This document shows positions 7,304-16,033 of a stretch of 16,627 nucleotides of DNA, piece by piece (position 1 is the first letter of the stretch; every line of letters starts with the position of its first letter). The position numbers and the translations under genes are program-made. The stretch is taken from positions 1 to 16,627 of the forward strand of contig JAGGTT010000080.1 in the NCBI GenBank assembly GCA_021163565.1, in the 5' to 3' direction. A model generated the notes under the pieces. The model did no database searches and was not told the DNA's origin. It saw only the letters and a program-made list of their open reading frames with translations. The stretch comes from Candidatus Tharpella sp. GTDB taxonomy: Bacteria; Desulfobacterota; Anaeroferrophillalia; Anaeroferrophillales; Tharpellaceae.

Positions 7304-9601
7304 ATGAACCATAAAAAAACCTTCTACTGGCTCAGTTATTCCTGGTTGCTGCTGATAATTGCGACCCTGTTCACTGCTCCGCAATTATGCTGGGCCGGCA
7401 ATACAACATTTGCCAACCTGCCCGTCAGCACAATCATCGTTCTCGGTAATCAGAAGGTAACTAAAGATACGATCACCGACAAGATGCAGACTAAAACCGG
7501 TGAACCTTTGTCACCCGAAACCCTTGATCAGGATCTGAAAGATCTTTACAGCCTGGGGTTCTTTGACAACCTGATGATCAACCTAAAACGTGTCGGTGAT
7601 GGAGTCGAAGTGGCTCTGATTGTGACTGAGAAACCAACCATCAGTACAATCACCATCAAGGGCAACAACAAAGTCAAGCGAAAAGAGTTGCTGAAAGAGA
7701 TAACCCTGCACACCTTCAGCATCCTGAACGAGGAAAAACTGAGCGAAAGTGTGGCCAAAATGAAAGCTTTCTACCGGGACGAAGGCTTCTATTCCATACG
7801 CATCACCACCAAAACGACTAAAGCCGGTAAAAATCGGGTGCAACTGATTTTTCTGGTTGATGAGGGGCCGAAATGTTACGTTAAAAAGATCCGCTTTCAC
7901 GGTAATGATGAATTCAGCTCCTGGTCTTTGCGACGTAAACTCCAGACCAAAACCTACAGTTTTTTCCTGACCTGGATTACCGATGCCGGGATTCTCAACC
8001 AGGAGCAATTGGCCAATGATGCCAAAATACTTAAATCATTCTATCTGAGTGAAGGCTATGTCCAGGTCAAAGTCAGCAAACCGGAAATAACCCTCGATGA
8101 TAATCGCAAATGGATCTATATTGATTTCAATATCGATGAAGGTGAAGTCTTCACCATGGGCACGGTTGAGGTCATAGACCCGGAGAGTGAAGCCGAAACA
8201 ACCGACAATCTGGTTATGATTCTCCAGGGACAACCGGGTGAGACTTTCAGCAATCTTAAACTGCAGAATGATATTGAAACCCTCTCGACTTTTTTTGCCG
8301 ACCGCGGCCATGCTTATGTTGATATCGATCCGCAAACCAGTATCGACAAGGAAAAACGCCAGATAAGTGTTGCCTACCATATCAATCGGGGAACAAAATT
8401 CCTGTTCGGACGGATTAATATCGCGGGCAACACCAAAACCCGAGACCAGGTTATCCGCCGGGAGCTGCGTTTCGCTGAAGGAGATCTTTTCAGCGGCTCG
8501 GCTCTTAAACGGAGCCGGGAGCGGATCAATAACACCCAGTTCTTTTCAGAAGCGGATATCCAGACTGTCCAGAATGACGATGAGACCATTGATGTAAACG
8601 TCAATGTGGTTGAAGGCTCAACCGGAAGTTTCAGCATCGGGCTCGGCTACAGTACGGTTGACAGCATTATCGGAGTTGCCAATATCTCCCAGCCGAACTG
8701 GCTGGGTAAAGGTCTCGATGCGACTTTCAATGTTGAACTTTCGGGCGCCCGCCAATTCTACAATCTCGGCCTGACCGACCCCTACTTCCTTGACATGGAT
8801 ATGAGTGCCGGGGTAAATGTCTACAACGAAGACTATGAATATGATGCCTACGACACGGCCCAGCAGGGTTTCAGAATCAACTTCGGCAAACCGATTGACG
8901 AGTATACAAGCTGGTCGACCGGATACCGCTGGGAGAAGGTAAAGGTCTACAATGTCAGCCGCAGCGCCTCAGAATATCTCCGAGATGAAGAGGGAACCAC
9001 TGAAACCAGCCAGGTCTACTTTACGCTGAGCCGCGACAAACGCAACAACTATCTCTTTCCGACCCAGGGCTACAAGGTCAGGGGAACAGTGGTTCTAGCG
9101 GGTGGTCCTTTAGGCTTTGATAATGACTTTTACAAACTCATCCTTGAAGGACACAAATTCTATCCCTTCAAATGGGATAGTGCTTTTCATCTCTGGGGTC
9201 GCGTCGGCTATGCCGATGGCTATAACGGCCAGGATCTGCCTCTCTACGAACGTTTCTATGTCGGGGGCCTGCAAACTGTACGCGGTTTTGATTTCGGTGA
9301 AGCCGGACCGGAGGATATAAATGGCGATGTTATCGGTGGTACCAAAGAGCTGATTTTAAGTGCTGAATGGATTTTCCCTCTGATTGAGAATATGGGTCTT
9401 AAAGGAGTAGTTTTCTACGATACCGGCAAGGCTTTCAATGATAATGAAAATTTAAGTTTCGATCTCCGGCACAGCGTCGGTTTCGGGATTCGCTGGAAAT
9501 CACCAATGGGCCCCCTGCGGATTGAATGGGGCTTTAACTTAAGCCCCGAAGACGACGAAGAAGACAACGTCTGGGATTTCTCAATCGGAAGTTTCTTCTA
9601 A
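7304..9601 (+). CDS. bamA: Outer membrane protein assembly factor BamA
   Basis: BamA is the central pore-forming subunit of the BAM complex, which folds beta-barrel proteins into the outer membrane. The 765-aa product begins with a signal peptide (Lys4, Lys5, hydrophobic 7-25, likely cleavage after CWA at residue 31). Five POTRA domains follow, with typical openings such as VSTIIVLGNQKVTKDTI, ISTITIKGNNKVKRKELL, VKKIRFHGNDEFS and FGRINIAGNTKTRDQVI (POTRA5, from about residue 366). The 16-strand barrel starts near residue 442 (SFSIGLGYSTVD). The loop-6 lock motif TVRGFDFG is at about 657, and the protein ends in SIGSFF with the C-terminal aromatic barrel signal. An acidic run EDDEEDN lies in the last turn. 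Ribosome site is poor (AAAAAGAT), consistent with coupling to lolD 6 nt upstream. Confidence 0.97.
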   Translation: MNHKKTFYWLSYSWLLLIIATLFTAPQLCWAGNTTFANLPVSTIIVLGNQKVTKDTITDKMQTKTGEPLSPETLDQDLKDLYSLGFFDNLMINLKRVGDGVEVALIVTEKPTISTITIKGNNKVKRKELLKEITLHTFSILNEEKLSESVAKMKAFYRDEGFYSIRITTKTTKAGKNRVQLIFLVDEGPKCYVKKIRFHGNDEFSSWSLRRKLQTKTYSFFLTWITDAGILNQEQLANDAKILKSFYLSEGYVQVKVSKPEITLDDNRKWIYIDFNIDEGEVFTMGTVEVIDPESEAETTDNLVMILQGQPGETFSNLKLQNDIETLSTFFADRGHAYVDIDPQTSIDKEKRQISVAYHINRGTKFLFGRINIAGNTKTRDQVIRRELRFAEGDLFSGSALKRSRERINNTQFFSEADIQTVQNDDETIDVNVNVVEGSTGSFSIGLGYSTVDSIIGVANISQPNWLGKGLDATFNVELSGARQFYNLGLTDPYFLDMDMSAGVNVYNEDYEYDAYDTAQQGFRINFGKPIDEYTSWSTGYRWEKVKVYNVSRSASEYLRDEEGTTETSQVYFTLSRDKRNNYLFPTQGYKVRGTVVLAGGPLGFDNDFYKLILEGHKFYPFKWDSAFHLWGRVGYADGYNGQDLPLYERFYVGGLQTVRGFDFGEAGPEDINGDVIGGTKELILSAEWIFPLIENMGLKGVVFYDTGKAFNDNENLSFDLRHSVGFGIRWKSPMGPLRIEWGFNLSPEDDEEDNVWDFSIGSFF

Positions 9602-9622
9602 TTTTCAGTCTACTCTGTTGCT

Positions 9623-9650
9623 TTCAAAAAGTTCTGATATTTTTTATAAA
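9623..9650 (+). promoter_or_regulatory. Weak candidate promoter upstream of skp
   Basis: In the 96-nt AT-rich gap between bamA and skp, TTCAAA (9623-9628) and TATAAA (9645-9650) are 16 nt apart, with 4/6 and 5/6 matches to sigma70 hexamers. It is the widest gap from lolD to msbA and is followed by the best ribosome site of the block, so an internal promoter is plausible but unproven. Confidence 0.3.
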
Positions 9651-9697
9651 TTTTTACCAGTAAGAACTTAAAACCATTAACCTTAAAGGAGAACAAA

Positions 9698-10240
9698 ATG
9701 AAAAAGTATCTGTTAGTATCAATTTTGACTGTGGGAATGTTACTTATGAGCCTGGCTTCGGTTCAGGCAGCGGACAAAAATTCTAAGTTCGGTTTTATCG
9801 ACCTGCAGAAAGTCATGGCCCTCTCAGCCCAGGGTCAGATTGCCAAGGGAAAGATTAAAGCCCGCCAGGATGAACTCAGAGGAATCCTGCAGAAGAAACA
9901 GACTGATATTTCAGCGATGAAGGAAGAACTCGAACGTCAGGGTATGATGCTGAGCCCGGAAAAACGTCAAGAGAAAGAGAGTACTTATCAGAAAAAGGTT
10001 CGTGATTTTAAAATTTTCGTCTCTGATTCTGAAAAGGATATGAAATCCCTGGAGGGAGAATTCCTGAAAAAAATGTTGAAAGATCTTGAGATTGTAACCT
10101 CGGAATTCGGCAAAAGCGGCAAGTACCAGCTCATCCTTGAAAAACGCAGCGGCATCATCTATGCTGACGACAATAACGATGTGACCGATGAATTGATTAA
10201 GGCCTATGACAAATGGGCTGCAAACAACCAGAAAAAATAG
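9698..10240 (+). CDS. skp: Periplasmic chaperone Skp (OmpH family)
   Basis: Skp is a trimeric periplasmic holdase that carries unfolded outer-membrane proteins to BAM. The product is 180 aa with a signal peptide (KKYLLVSILTVGMLLMSLA) and likely cleavage after VQA at residue 24. Mature features match OmpH/Skp: FGFIDLQKVMALSAQGQIAK at the start of the trimerisation strand, a long charged helical hairpin (about 50-130) forming the tentacle, and the closing KYQLILEKRSGIIYAD strand followed by DVTDELIKAYDKW. Start is fixed by AAAGGAG (9685-9691) with 6-nt spacing. It follows bamA directly, the usual pairing. The next gene is fabZ, 8 nt on; lpxD, often found here, is missing. Confidence 0.93.
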   Translation: MKKYLLVSILTVGMLLMSLASVQAADKNSKFGFIDLQKVMALSAQGQIAKGKIKARQDELRGILQKKQTDISAMKEELERQGMMLSPEKRQEKESTYQKKVRDFKIFVSDSEKDMKSLEGEFLKKMLKDLEIVTSEFGKSGKYQLILEKRSGIIYADDNNDVTDELIKAYDKWAANNQKK

Positions 10241-10248
10241 GATCATAC

Positions 10249-10704
10249 ATGTCTTCACCATTAATGGACATCCAGCAGATCATGGATTATCTGCCACATC
10301 GCTACCCGTTTCTGCTGATTGATAAGATTATTGAACTTAATCCCGGCAAAGGTATTGTCGGGATTAAGAACGTCACCTTTAATGAACCATTTTTCAATGG
10401 TCATTTCCCTAATTTCCCGGTAATGCCCGGCGTTTTGATAATAGAAGCCATGGCTCAGGTAGCCGGGATTTTCGGGCTTGAGGCTGGGGGCCTCAAAGCC
10501 GGAAACGCAGATTCTAATACCAAAATTTTTTTCATGAGTATTGACAAAGCCCGCTTCCGTAAACCTGTACGCCCTGGTGATACTCTGGTCATGACCATGA
10601 CGCTGCTTAACCACCGCCGTAATATCTGGAAATTTTCCGGCCGGGCCGAGGTTGACGGCATTCTCGTCTGTGAGGCTCAAATGATGGCCAGTATAGGAGG
10701 TTAA
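10249..10704 (+). CDS. fabZ: 3-hydroxyacyl-ACP dehydratase FabZ
   Basis: FabZ removes water from 3-hydroxyacyl-ACP in type II fatty acid elongation and competes with LpxA for the same substrate. The product is 151 aa (usual 140-155) with a single hot-dog fold. The opening MDIQQIMDYLPHRYPFLLID and the catalytic block NGHFPNFPVMPGVLIIEAMAQ are diagnostic; His52 and Glu66 are the expected catalytic pair. I start at ATG 10249, with AGGA (10239-10242) 6 nt before it, rather than at an upstream in-frame ATG (10213) inside skp. An ATG at 10264 is a less likely alternative. It lies 8 nt after skp and 5 nt before lpxA. Confidence 0.96.
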   Translation: MSSPLMDIQQIMDYLPHRYPFLLIDKIIELNPGKGIVGIKNVTFNEPFFNGHFPNFPVMPGVLIIEAMAQVAGIFGLEAGGLKAGNADSNTKIFFMSIDKARFRKPVRPGDTLVMTMTLLNHRRNIWKFSGRAEVDGILVCEAQMMASIGG

Positions 10705-10709
10705 AGGTT

Positions 10710-11495
10710 ATGTCCGAGATTCACCCTACTGCAATAATATCTGATAAGGCAACCCTCGCTGAAGATGTCTCTGTCGGCCCTTACGCGATCATCGAAGGAG
10801 AAGTTGATCTCGGCAGCGGAACCGTCATTGATCATCACGCTACCGTTAAAGGCAAAACTGTTATCGGTAGCTCCTGCCGCATCTACCCTTATGCCCTGGT
10901 GGGCACCGATCCGCAGGATCTTAAACATAAGGGGGGACAGTCCGAGCTTATAATCGGTGACCATACCGTTGTCAGAGAGTATGCAACCATCAGCCGGGGC
11001 ACTGAACTCGGCGGCGGATTTACCCGCATAGGATCGCACAATTTCATCATGGCCTACTCGCACATTGCCCATGACTGCCAATTTGGCAACCATATTATTC
11101 TCTCCAATGGGGCCACCTTCGCAGGCCACTGTGAAGTCGGAGATTACGCCATAATCGGGGGTTTAAGTGCGATTCATCAGTTTTGCCGGATTGGTCGCCA
11201 CGCTTTTATCGGCGGCACTTCCGGAGTCGCTCAGGATATCCCACCATTTGTCCTCGCCAGCGGTAACCACACCCGGCTCTACAGTTTGAACCGTGAAGGC
11301 TTGAAAAGACATAAGTTCAGTCCCGAGACTTTGAAAAGTCTCAGCCGGGCTTTTCGGATTCTTTTTCGAACCACCGGACTCTCCCTGACCAAAGCCATCG
11401 AGAGAGTTGAAAATGAGCTTGAGATAACCCCGGAAATTAAAGAAATGATAGATTTTATCAAATCCTCAAAAAGAGGAGTTTGCCGAAAGGGATAG
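10710..11495 (+). CDS. lpxA: UDP-N-acetylglucosamine acyltransferase LpxA
   Basis: LpxA performs the first step of lipid A synthesis, moving a 3-hydroxyacyl chain from ACP to the 3-OH of UDP-GlcNAc. The 261-aa length is standard. Residues 1-190 are hexapeptide repeats forming a left-handed beta-helix (ISDKATLAEDVSVGPYAIIE and so on), followed by a helical C-terminal part (LNREGLKRHKFSPETLKSL). The active-site block is intact: SHIAHDC with His118 and His121 (equivalent to E. coli His122 and catalytic His125), AGH140, and AIHQFC with His156. At the acyl-chain ruler position (E. coli Gly173) this protein has Gly169, which by analogy favours a long chain. GGAGG (10696-10700) sits 9 nt before the ATG, inside the end of fabZ. 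The stop is 1 nt from lpxB. Confidence 0.97.
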   Translation: MSEIHPTAIISDKATLAEDVSVGPYAIIEGEVDLGSGTVIDHHATVKGKTVIGSSCRIYPYALVGTDPQDLKHKGGQSELIIGDHTVVREYATISRGTELGGGFTRIGSHNFIMAYSHIAHDCQFGNHIILSNGATFAGHCEVGDYAIIGGLSAIHQFCRIGRHAFIGGTSGVAQDIPPFVLASGNHTRLYSLNREGLKRHKFSPETLKSLSRAFRILFRTTGLSLTKAIERVENELEITPEIKEMIDFIKSSKRGVCRKG

Positions 11496-11496
11496 C

Positions 11497-12627
11497 ATGA
11501 AAAACTCTCCCCACATTGTGATGGTTGCGGGTGAAGATTCGGGGGATTTTCACGGCGCCAACCTGGCTGCGGCCCTGAAACAGGAAGTACCTGAAATCAG
11601 GCTCTCCGGAATCGGGGGCCGCAAGATGGAAGAAGAGGGGGTTGAACTTATCTTCCCGTCATCCCGGCTGGCGGTAATCGGTTTGACTGAGGTCTTGGGT
11701 AGTCTTGCCGACATCAACGCCGGCCGCAGAGCCATTCGTCAGCATCTGCTTGAGAGCCGGCCCGACCTTCTGGTTCTCATCGACTTTCCCGGCTTCAACC
11801 TGCACCTGGTTGCCCCTTTCGCACACAAACTTAAAATTCCAATTGTCTACTATATCAGCCCCAAAGTCTGGGCCTGGCGCCAGGGCCGGGTTGCAACCAT
11901 CAACCGGCTGATTAATAAGGTTCTCGTCATCCTGCCGTTTGAAGAGGAATTTTTCCGACAGCATGATGTGGCCGTAGAATATGTGGGCCATCCGCTACTG
12001 GAGGAGTTTAAAACTTTTAAGTGCCGCGATCGCCGGACAAGTTCCACTATTGCTTTGATTCCCGGCAGCCGCGTGGGCGAAATCAAATATCTTCTGCCGG
12101 AGATGATCACTGCGGCCCGACTCTATGCCAGAGAAAAGCCGGAATCCCGCTTTCTCATTCCGATAGCTCCGTCAATTTCATCAACCATGGTTGCCGAGCT
12201 GATCCCCGCCGACTTTCGTAATCACGTAACCCTGCTCCGGGAACCACTGACGACGGTTTTGAAAGATGCGGCTTTTGCCATAGTCACATCCGGAACCGCA
12301 ACTCTGGAAACGGCCCTGGCCGAAGTCCCAATGGTAGTCGTCTACAAGGTCAGCCGAATATCCTATGAAATCGGCAGAAGAGTGATCAAGCTCCCCTTTT
12401 TCAGCCTGGTCAACCTGATTGCCGGCAAAGAGATCGTCCCGGAGCTTCTGCAAAATGAAACTGTGCCGGAAAATATTGTCGCCCAGATGCGGGCCATCCT
12501 TGATAACCAACAACGCTATACTCAAACCATAACAGAACTCAAGAAAGTAAAATCCAGACTCGGAGAACCCGGAGCCCCGCAGCGGGCAGCTGCGGCCGTC
12601 ATCAAAGAAATGAGTCAACATGCATAA
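11497..12627 (+). CDS. lpxB: Lipid-A-disaccharide synthase LpxB
   Basis: LpxB (glycosyltransferase family GT19) joins UDP-2,3-diacylglucosamine and lipid X to make the lipid A disaccharide at the inner membrane. The 376-aa product has the family motifs: VMVAGEDSGDFHGANLAAAL at the N-terminus, AVIGLTEVLG, LIDFPGFNLHLV, YYISPKVWAWRQGR, VGHPLLEE, IALIPGSRVGEIKYLLP and, in the C-terminal nucleotide-binding half, VTSGTATLETALAEVPMVVVYK and LVNLIAGKEIVPELLQ. AAAGGG lies about 6 nt before the ATG at the end of lpxA. The gene overlaps msbA by 8 nt. The tight lpxA-lpxB-msbA packing suggests translational coupling. Confidence 0.97.
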   Translation: MKNSPHIVMVAGEDSGDFHGANLAAALKQEVPEIRLSGIGGRKMEEEGVELIFPSSRLAVIGLTEVLGSLADINAGRRAIRQHLLESRPDLLVLIDFPGFNLHLVAPFAHKLKIPIVYYISPKVWAWRQGRVATINRLINKVLVILPFEEEFFRQHDVAVEYVGHPLLEEFKTFKCRDRRTSSTIALIPGSRVGEIKYLLPEMITAARLYAREKPESRFLIPIAPSISSTMVAELIPADFRNHVTLLREPLTTVLKDAAFAIVTSGTATLETALAEVPMVVVYKVSRISYEIGRRVIKLPFFSLVNLIAGKEIVPELLQNETVPENIVAQMRAILDNQQRYTQTITELKKVKSRLGEPGAPQRAAAAVIKEMSQHA

Positions 12628-14362
12628 TTACCGCCGCCTTTTACGCTACGTCAAACCTTTGTGGCTACAACTGTCGCTGGCGATTATCTTTATGATAATC
12701 TTCTCACTTCTGACTTCAGCAATTGCCTTTCTCGTAAAACCGGCCTTAGATGATATTTTTTTGCAACAGGATGCGACCATGCTGAAGCTCCTGCCGCTGG
12801 GTCTTATTCTGATTTTTGCTGTCAAGGGAGTCTCGAATTACTTTCAGTCATACTTTATCGGCTTTGTCGGCAACCGGATTGTTACGGATATCAGAGAAGA
12901 GGTTTTCAACCACATTCAGGGCCTCTCCCTCTCCTTTTTCAACTCCATCCCGAGTGGGGCTCTAACCTCACGTGTCATCTATGATATCGGCATGATTCAG
13001 CGGTCAGTATCAAGTGTTATTGCCGGGCTCCTGAAAGAGGTCATTACGGCCTTAGGACTTATCGGTGTACTCTTCTACCGCGACTGGCAACTGGCGATTA
13101 TCGCCCTTGTAATTCTGCCTCTACTCTTCTTTCCGATTATTAAATACAGCCGCAAACTGCGCCGTTTCAGTAAAAAGGGTCAGTCACAAGTGGCTGAAAT
13201 ATCATCCTTCCTGCAGGAGAGTTTTACCGGCATCAGGATTATCAAGGCTTTTCTTATGGAAAATTTTAACCGACGGGAGTTTTTCCGGGTCAACGAGAAG
13301 CTCTTTACCATAAGGATCAAACGCCTTCGGGTAAAGTCATTAACCGCTCCGATTTCGGAAACCTTCGGCGGGATTGCAGCCGCGGCTGTCATCTGGTACG
13401 GTGGTAGTCAGGTAATCAACGGGCAATCAACTCCAGGTAATTTTTTCTCTTTCATGACGGCGCTGTTTATGCTCTACGGCCCAATTCGCTCATTAAACCG
13501 CAGTAACAACCAGGTGCAGGAGGCTCTTGCCGCCGGTACCCGGGTTTTTGAACTACTCGATACTGAAGCGGAGATTAAAGACCTGGATGATGCAGTTACT
13601 CTACCTGGTTTCAATAACAGCATCCACTATGAAACAGTTGATTTTGCTTACAATCAAGAAGAAGAGATTTTAAAAAAGGTATCGCTGACAATCAGAAAAG
13701 GCGAGACTGTGGCGATTGTCGGCCGGAGCGGCAGCGGCAAAACCACACTGGTAAATCTTCTGCCCCGTTTTTACGATGTAACATCCGGTAAGATCTCCAT
13801 CGATGACTATGATATCCGGACTATCAGCCAACGCTCCCTGCGGCAGCAGATTGCGATAGTTTCACAGCAGACAATTCTCTTTAACGACACTATCCGGGTT
13901 AACATATCTTACGGCCGGTCAGATGTCAGTGATGACGATCTTTTTGCCGCAGCTAAATCAGCAAACGCTCATAATTTCATTAAAAATCTACCGGAAGGCT
14001 ACAATACTATTGTCGGTGAAAACGGCATCCGTCTCTCCGGCGGCCAGCAACAACGCCTTTCGATTGCCCGAGCGCTGTTAAAAAATTCACCCATCCTGAT
14101 TCTGGATGAGGCAACATCATCTCTAGATACCGAATCCGAACGTGAAGTCCAGGAGGCAATCACCCGCCTGATGCAGGATCGTACCACTCTGGTTATTGCC
14201 CACCGCCTCTCAACCATTACCAACGCTGACCGAATAGTAACGATGAGCAACGGGCATATTGTTGAAATCGGAACTCATGCTGAACTCCTGCTGAAAGATG
14301 GAGAGTACGCTAATTTATACAAACTTCAGTTCAGTTCCGAAGCGGTGAGCCAGAAAGCCTAG
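12620..14362 (+). CDS. msbA: Lipid A export ATP-binding/permease protein MsbA
   Basis: MsbA is a homodimeric ABC exporter that flips core-lipid A across the inner membrane. The 580-aa length is the family norm. The N-terminal half carries six transmembrane helices (the first near residues 13-38, the second near 50-75). The nucleotide-binding domain has Walker [10 protein letters not shown] (368-376), Q-loop [19 protein letters not shown], signature [10 protein letters not shown] (about 472-481), Walker [13 protein letters not shown] (about 492-503) and the switch His in IAHRLSTI. The assignment to MsbA rather than another lipid exporter rests on the overlap with lpxB. The start ATG lies inside lpxB with only a weak ribosome site. 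The stop shares the palindrome CTAG (14359-14362) with the convergent epimerase gene, leaving no intergenic terminator. Confidence 0.93.
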   Translation: MHNYRRLLRYVKPLWLQLSLAIIFMIIFSLLTSAIAFLVKPALDDIFLQQDATMLKLLPLGLILIFAVKGVSNYFQSYFIGFVGNRIVTDIREEVFNHIQGLSLSFFNSIPSGALTSRVIYDIGMIQRSVSSVIAGLLKEVITALGLIGVLFYRDWQLAIIALVILPLLFFPIIKYSRKLRRFSKKGQSQVAEISSFLQESFTGIRIIKAFLMENFNRREFFRVNEKLFTIRIKRLRVKSLTAPISETFGGIAAAAVIWYGGSQVINGQSTPGNFFSFMTALFMLYGPIRSLNRSNNQVQEALAAGTRVFELLDTEAEIKDLDDAVTLPGFNNSIHYETVDFAYNQEEEILKKVSLTIRKGETVAIVGRSGSGKTTLVNLLPRFYDVTSGKISIDDYDIRTISQRSLRQQIAIVSQQTILFNDTIRVNISYGRSDVSDDDLFAAAKSANAHNFIKNLPEGYNTIVGENGIRLSGGQQQRLSIARALLKNSPILILDEATSSLDTESEREVQEAITRLMQDRTTLVIAHRLSTITNADRIVTMSNGHIVEIGTHAELLLKDGEYANLYKLQFSSEAVSQKA

Positions 14363-15366
14363 ACCTTGTAGTAACTGCGGTACCACTTCACAAACTCTTC
14401 AATCCCCTGTTCGAGGGGAGTTTCCGGGCTGAAACCTACGGCCCGGCTGAGATCTTCAACATCCGCATAAGTCGCGGGCACATCACCGGGCTGCATCGGC
14501 AAGAACTCTTTGCGGGCTTCACAACCTAGAGATTTCTCAATCATAGCAATAAAATCAAGCAGTTTAACCGGGCTGTGATTACCGATATTATAGAGCCGAT
14601 AAGGTGCCGGGCTGCTGCCCGGATCCGGATCGGCACCGTTCCAGTCAGGATTTGATTGCGGCAGCACCGGCAGCAATCTAACAATACCCTCAACAATATC
14701 ATCGACGTAAGTAAAATCCCGCTCCATCTGACCATGGTTAAAAACCTTGATCGGCTCACCTTGAAGAATGGCCTTGGTGAAAAGGAAAAGGGCCATATCC
14801 GGCCGACCCCAGGGACCGTAAACCGTAAAAAAACGTAATCCGGTAACCGGTATCTGGTAGAGATGACTGTAGGAATGCGCCATCAGTTCATTAGCTTTTT
14901 TGCTGGCGGCATAGAGACTTAAGGGATGATCAACATTATCATGAACCGAGAACGGCATCCTGGTATTGAGCCCGTAAACTGAGCTTGAAGAAGCATAGAC
15001 CAGATGTTTAATCTGATTATGACGACAACCTTCCAGAATATTGAGAAAACCCGAAAGGTTACTGTCAACGTAGGCTTTCGGATTTTCCAGACTGTAACGA
15101 ACTCCGGCCTGCGCCGCCAGATTGACGACCTGCTGAAAAGTATTTATTTTAAAGAGCTCCGCCATAGCGACACTGTCAACCAGGTCAAGATTGACAAAAG
15201 TGAAGTTGTCAGCTCGCGACAAAATTGCCAGGCGATCCTCTTTTAATTTAACATCATAATAGTCATTCAGGTTGTCCAGTCCAACCACATTTACGCCATC
15301 AGCCAGCAACCGACGACTCAAATGAAAACCGATAAAACCGGCAGTACCGGTCACCAAAATACTCAT
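14359..15366 (-). CDS. NAD-dependent epimerase, probably UDP-glucuronate 4-epimerase
   Basis: This 335-aa extended short-chain dehydrogenase/reductase probably interconverts UDP-glucuronate and UDP-galacturonate to supply surface polysaccharide. Seen: the Rossmann motif TGTAGFIG (Gly7, Gly10, Gly13), Asp31 for NAD ribose, the segment [18 protein letters not shown] (29-46) that marks this epimerase subgroup, [23 protein letters not shown] (126-132), catalytic Tyr152 and Lys156 in YAASK, and [19 protein letters not shown]. Distinguishing UDP-GlcA 4-epimerase from related UDP-sugar epimerases by reading alone is not certain. ATG 15366 is the natural start; a TTG directly before it (15369) is possible, as GAGG lies 12 nt from the ATG and 9 nt from the TTG. 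It converges with msbA over a 4-nt overlap, and a terminator hairpin lies 27 nt upstream of the start. Confidence 0.9.
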   Translation of the reverse strand: MSILVTGTAGFIGFHLSRRLLADGVNVVGLDNLNDYYDVKLKEDRLAILSRADNFTFVNLDLVDSVAMAELFKINTFQQVVNLAAQAGVRYSLENPKAYVDSNLSGFLNILEGCRHNQIKHLVYASSSSVYGLNTRMPFSVHDNVDHPLSLYAASKKANELMAHSYSHLYQIPVTGLRFFTVYGPWGRPDMALFLFTKAILQGEPIKVFNHGQMERDFTYVDDIVEGIVRLLPVLPQSNPDWNGADPDPGSSPAPYRLYNIGNHSPVKLLDFIAMIEKSLGCEARKEFLPMQPGDVPATYADVEDLSRAVGFSPETPLEQGIEEFVKWYRSYYKV

Positions 15367-15393
15367 CAACTTTTTTATCCTCTGGTTAATATT

Positions 15394-15431
15394 AAAAAAC
15401 CGGGACAGAAATTATTTCTGGACCGGTTTTT
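15394..15431 (-). terminator. Two-part hairpin terminator after pilZ, near-symmetric on both strands
   Basis: The outer stem pairs AAAAACCGG (15395-15403) with CCGGTTTTT (15423-15431). The inner stem pairs CAGAA (15406-15410) with TTCTG (15416-15420), closing an ATTAT loop. The two stems are joined by a symmetric GA/GA internal loop. On the minus strand it is followed by six T residues and lies about 50 nt after the PilZ stop. On the plus strand it is also followed by a T-run, but no plus-strand gene precedes it. Confidence 0.85.
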
Positions 15432-15479
15432 ATTATTGCCATTTTACTGAACAACTGTAAAGAATATAAAATCCTTATT

Positions 15480-15797
15480 CTACATATTGAGATCAGGTGC
15501 TTCACTTACAAACTGATATTGACCGTCAAAACAGACACCGACCCCTTCAGACTCTGAACGTACAACCCGACCATTCATGGTGACCCATGAACCGGCACCG
15601 GAAAAAGAGTTTAGAAAGAGATTAACCTTAAGGTCTGTACCATTCTCCAAAGCATGACCCTCTGTCAGTAGAAAAGCTCCGCTGGATGAGACATCCCGGG
15701 TTTTCCACTCAAAGGACTGAACCTCACCGTCACTGGGCACAATCTCAACATGTGCCGGAACCTGCAGGTTATATCTAGTAACTACCCTTCTTTCCAT
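15480..15797 (-). CDS. Small PilZ-domain protein (probable c-di-GMP receptor)
   Basis: The 105-aa protein is a single PilZ domain with nothing else attached. The two binding motifs are present: RxxxR at Arg4-Arg8 (RRVVTR) at the N-terminus, and DxSxxG at Asp35-Gly40 (DVSSSG) followed by AFLLTE. Beta strands follow (DLKVNLFLN, WVTMNGRVVRSE, GVGVCFDG) as expected for the PilZ barrel. With both motifs intact, binding of c-di-GMP is likely by family knowledge; the target is unknown. Start ATG 15797 has a modest GGGTGAG site about 5 nt upstream. The gene has its own probable promoter (15904-15932) and terminator (15394-15431), so it looks monocistronic with a leader of about 100 nt. Confidence 0.87.
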   Translation of the reverse strand: MERRVVTRYNLQVPAHVEIVPSDGEVQSFEWKTRDVSSSGAFLLTEGHALENGTDLKVNLFLNSFSGAGSWVTMNGRVVRSESEGVGVCFDGQYQFVSEAPDLNM

Positions 15798-15903
15798 AAT
15801 CTCACCCGTCCATCAAATAAAATAGTTTCCAGCCACTTATAACTACGCCGAAAAACTGACCATAACAATCAGTAATCAATTCCCAACTCAATCTTCTATA
15901 TAA

Positions 15904-15932
15904 TTTATATACTTATACAGAGAAAAAATCAA
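15904..15932 (-). promoter_or_regulatory. Probable sigma70 promoter of the pilZ gene
   Basis: On the minus strand, TTGATT (15932-15927) and TATAAA (15909-15904) are separated by exactly 17 nt, with 4/6 and 5/6 consensus matches in an AT-rich setting. Transcription would begin near 15897, giving a leader of about 100 nt before the PilZ start. A second, weaker pair closer to the gene (TTGAGT with TGTTAT) is also possible. Confidence 0.5.
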
Positions 15933-15965
15933 TCAGTAAAAAGTATTAAAAAAAATTAGCTTTTG

Positions 15966-16033
15966 TTTTTAAAAAAGACCTCTTCTGAATCTCATCCACA
16001 AGAAAAAAACAACCGTGCCACCACCAACCAATC
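15966..16033. repeat. Diverged direct repeat, copy A
   Basis: This copy matches 16274-16329. Shared blocks in order are TTTTAAAAA, G, TCTTCTG, TCTCAT, CA, AAG, and then ACCAACCAATC here against ACCAATCAATC in copy B. Over the 26 nt after the A-run, 19 positions agree. Copy A has several extra bases between AAG and the ACCAA block. Fainter similarity continues about 20 nt further right. Confidence 0.55.

Noticed and set aside
10213..10248. A longer FabZ starting inside skp
   Set aside because: FabZ homologues begin near MDIQQIM; the AGGA box fits the ATG at 10249 and the extension merely reads skp sequence out of frame.
15798..15897. c-di-GMP riboswitch in the pilZ leader
   Set aside because: The leader has a small 6-bp hairpin (15855-15873) followed by a few T residues on the minus strand, but none of the conserved GEMM core sequence.
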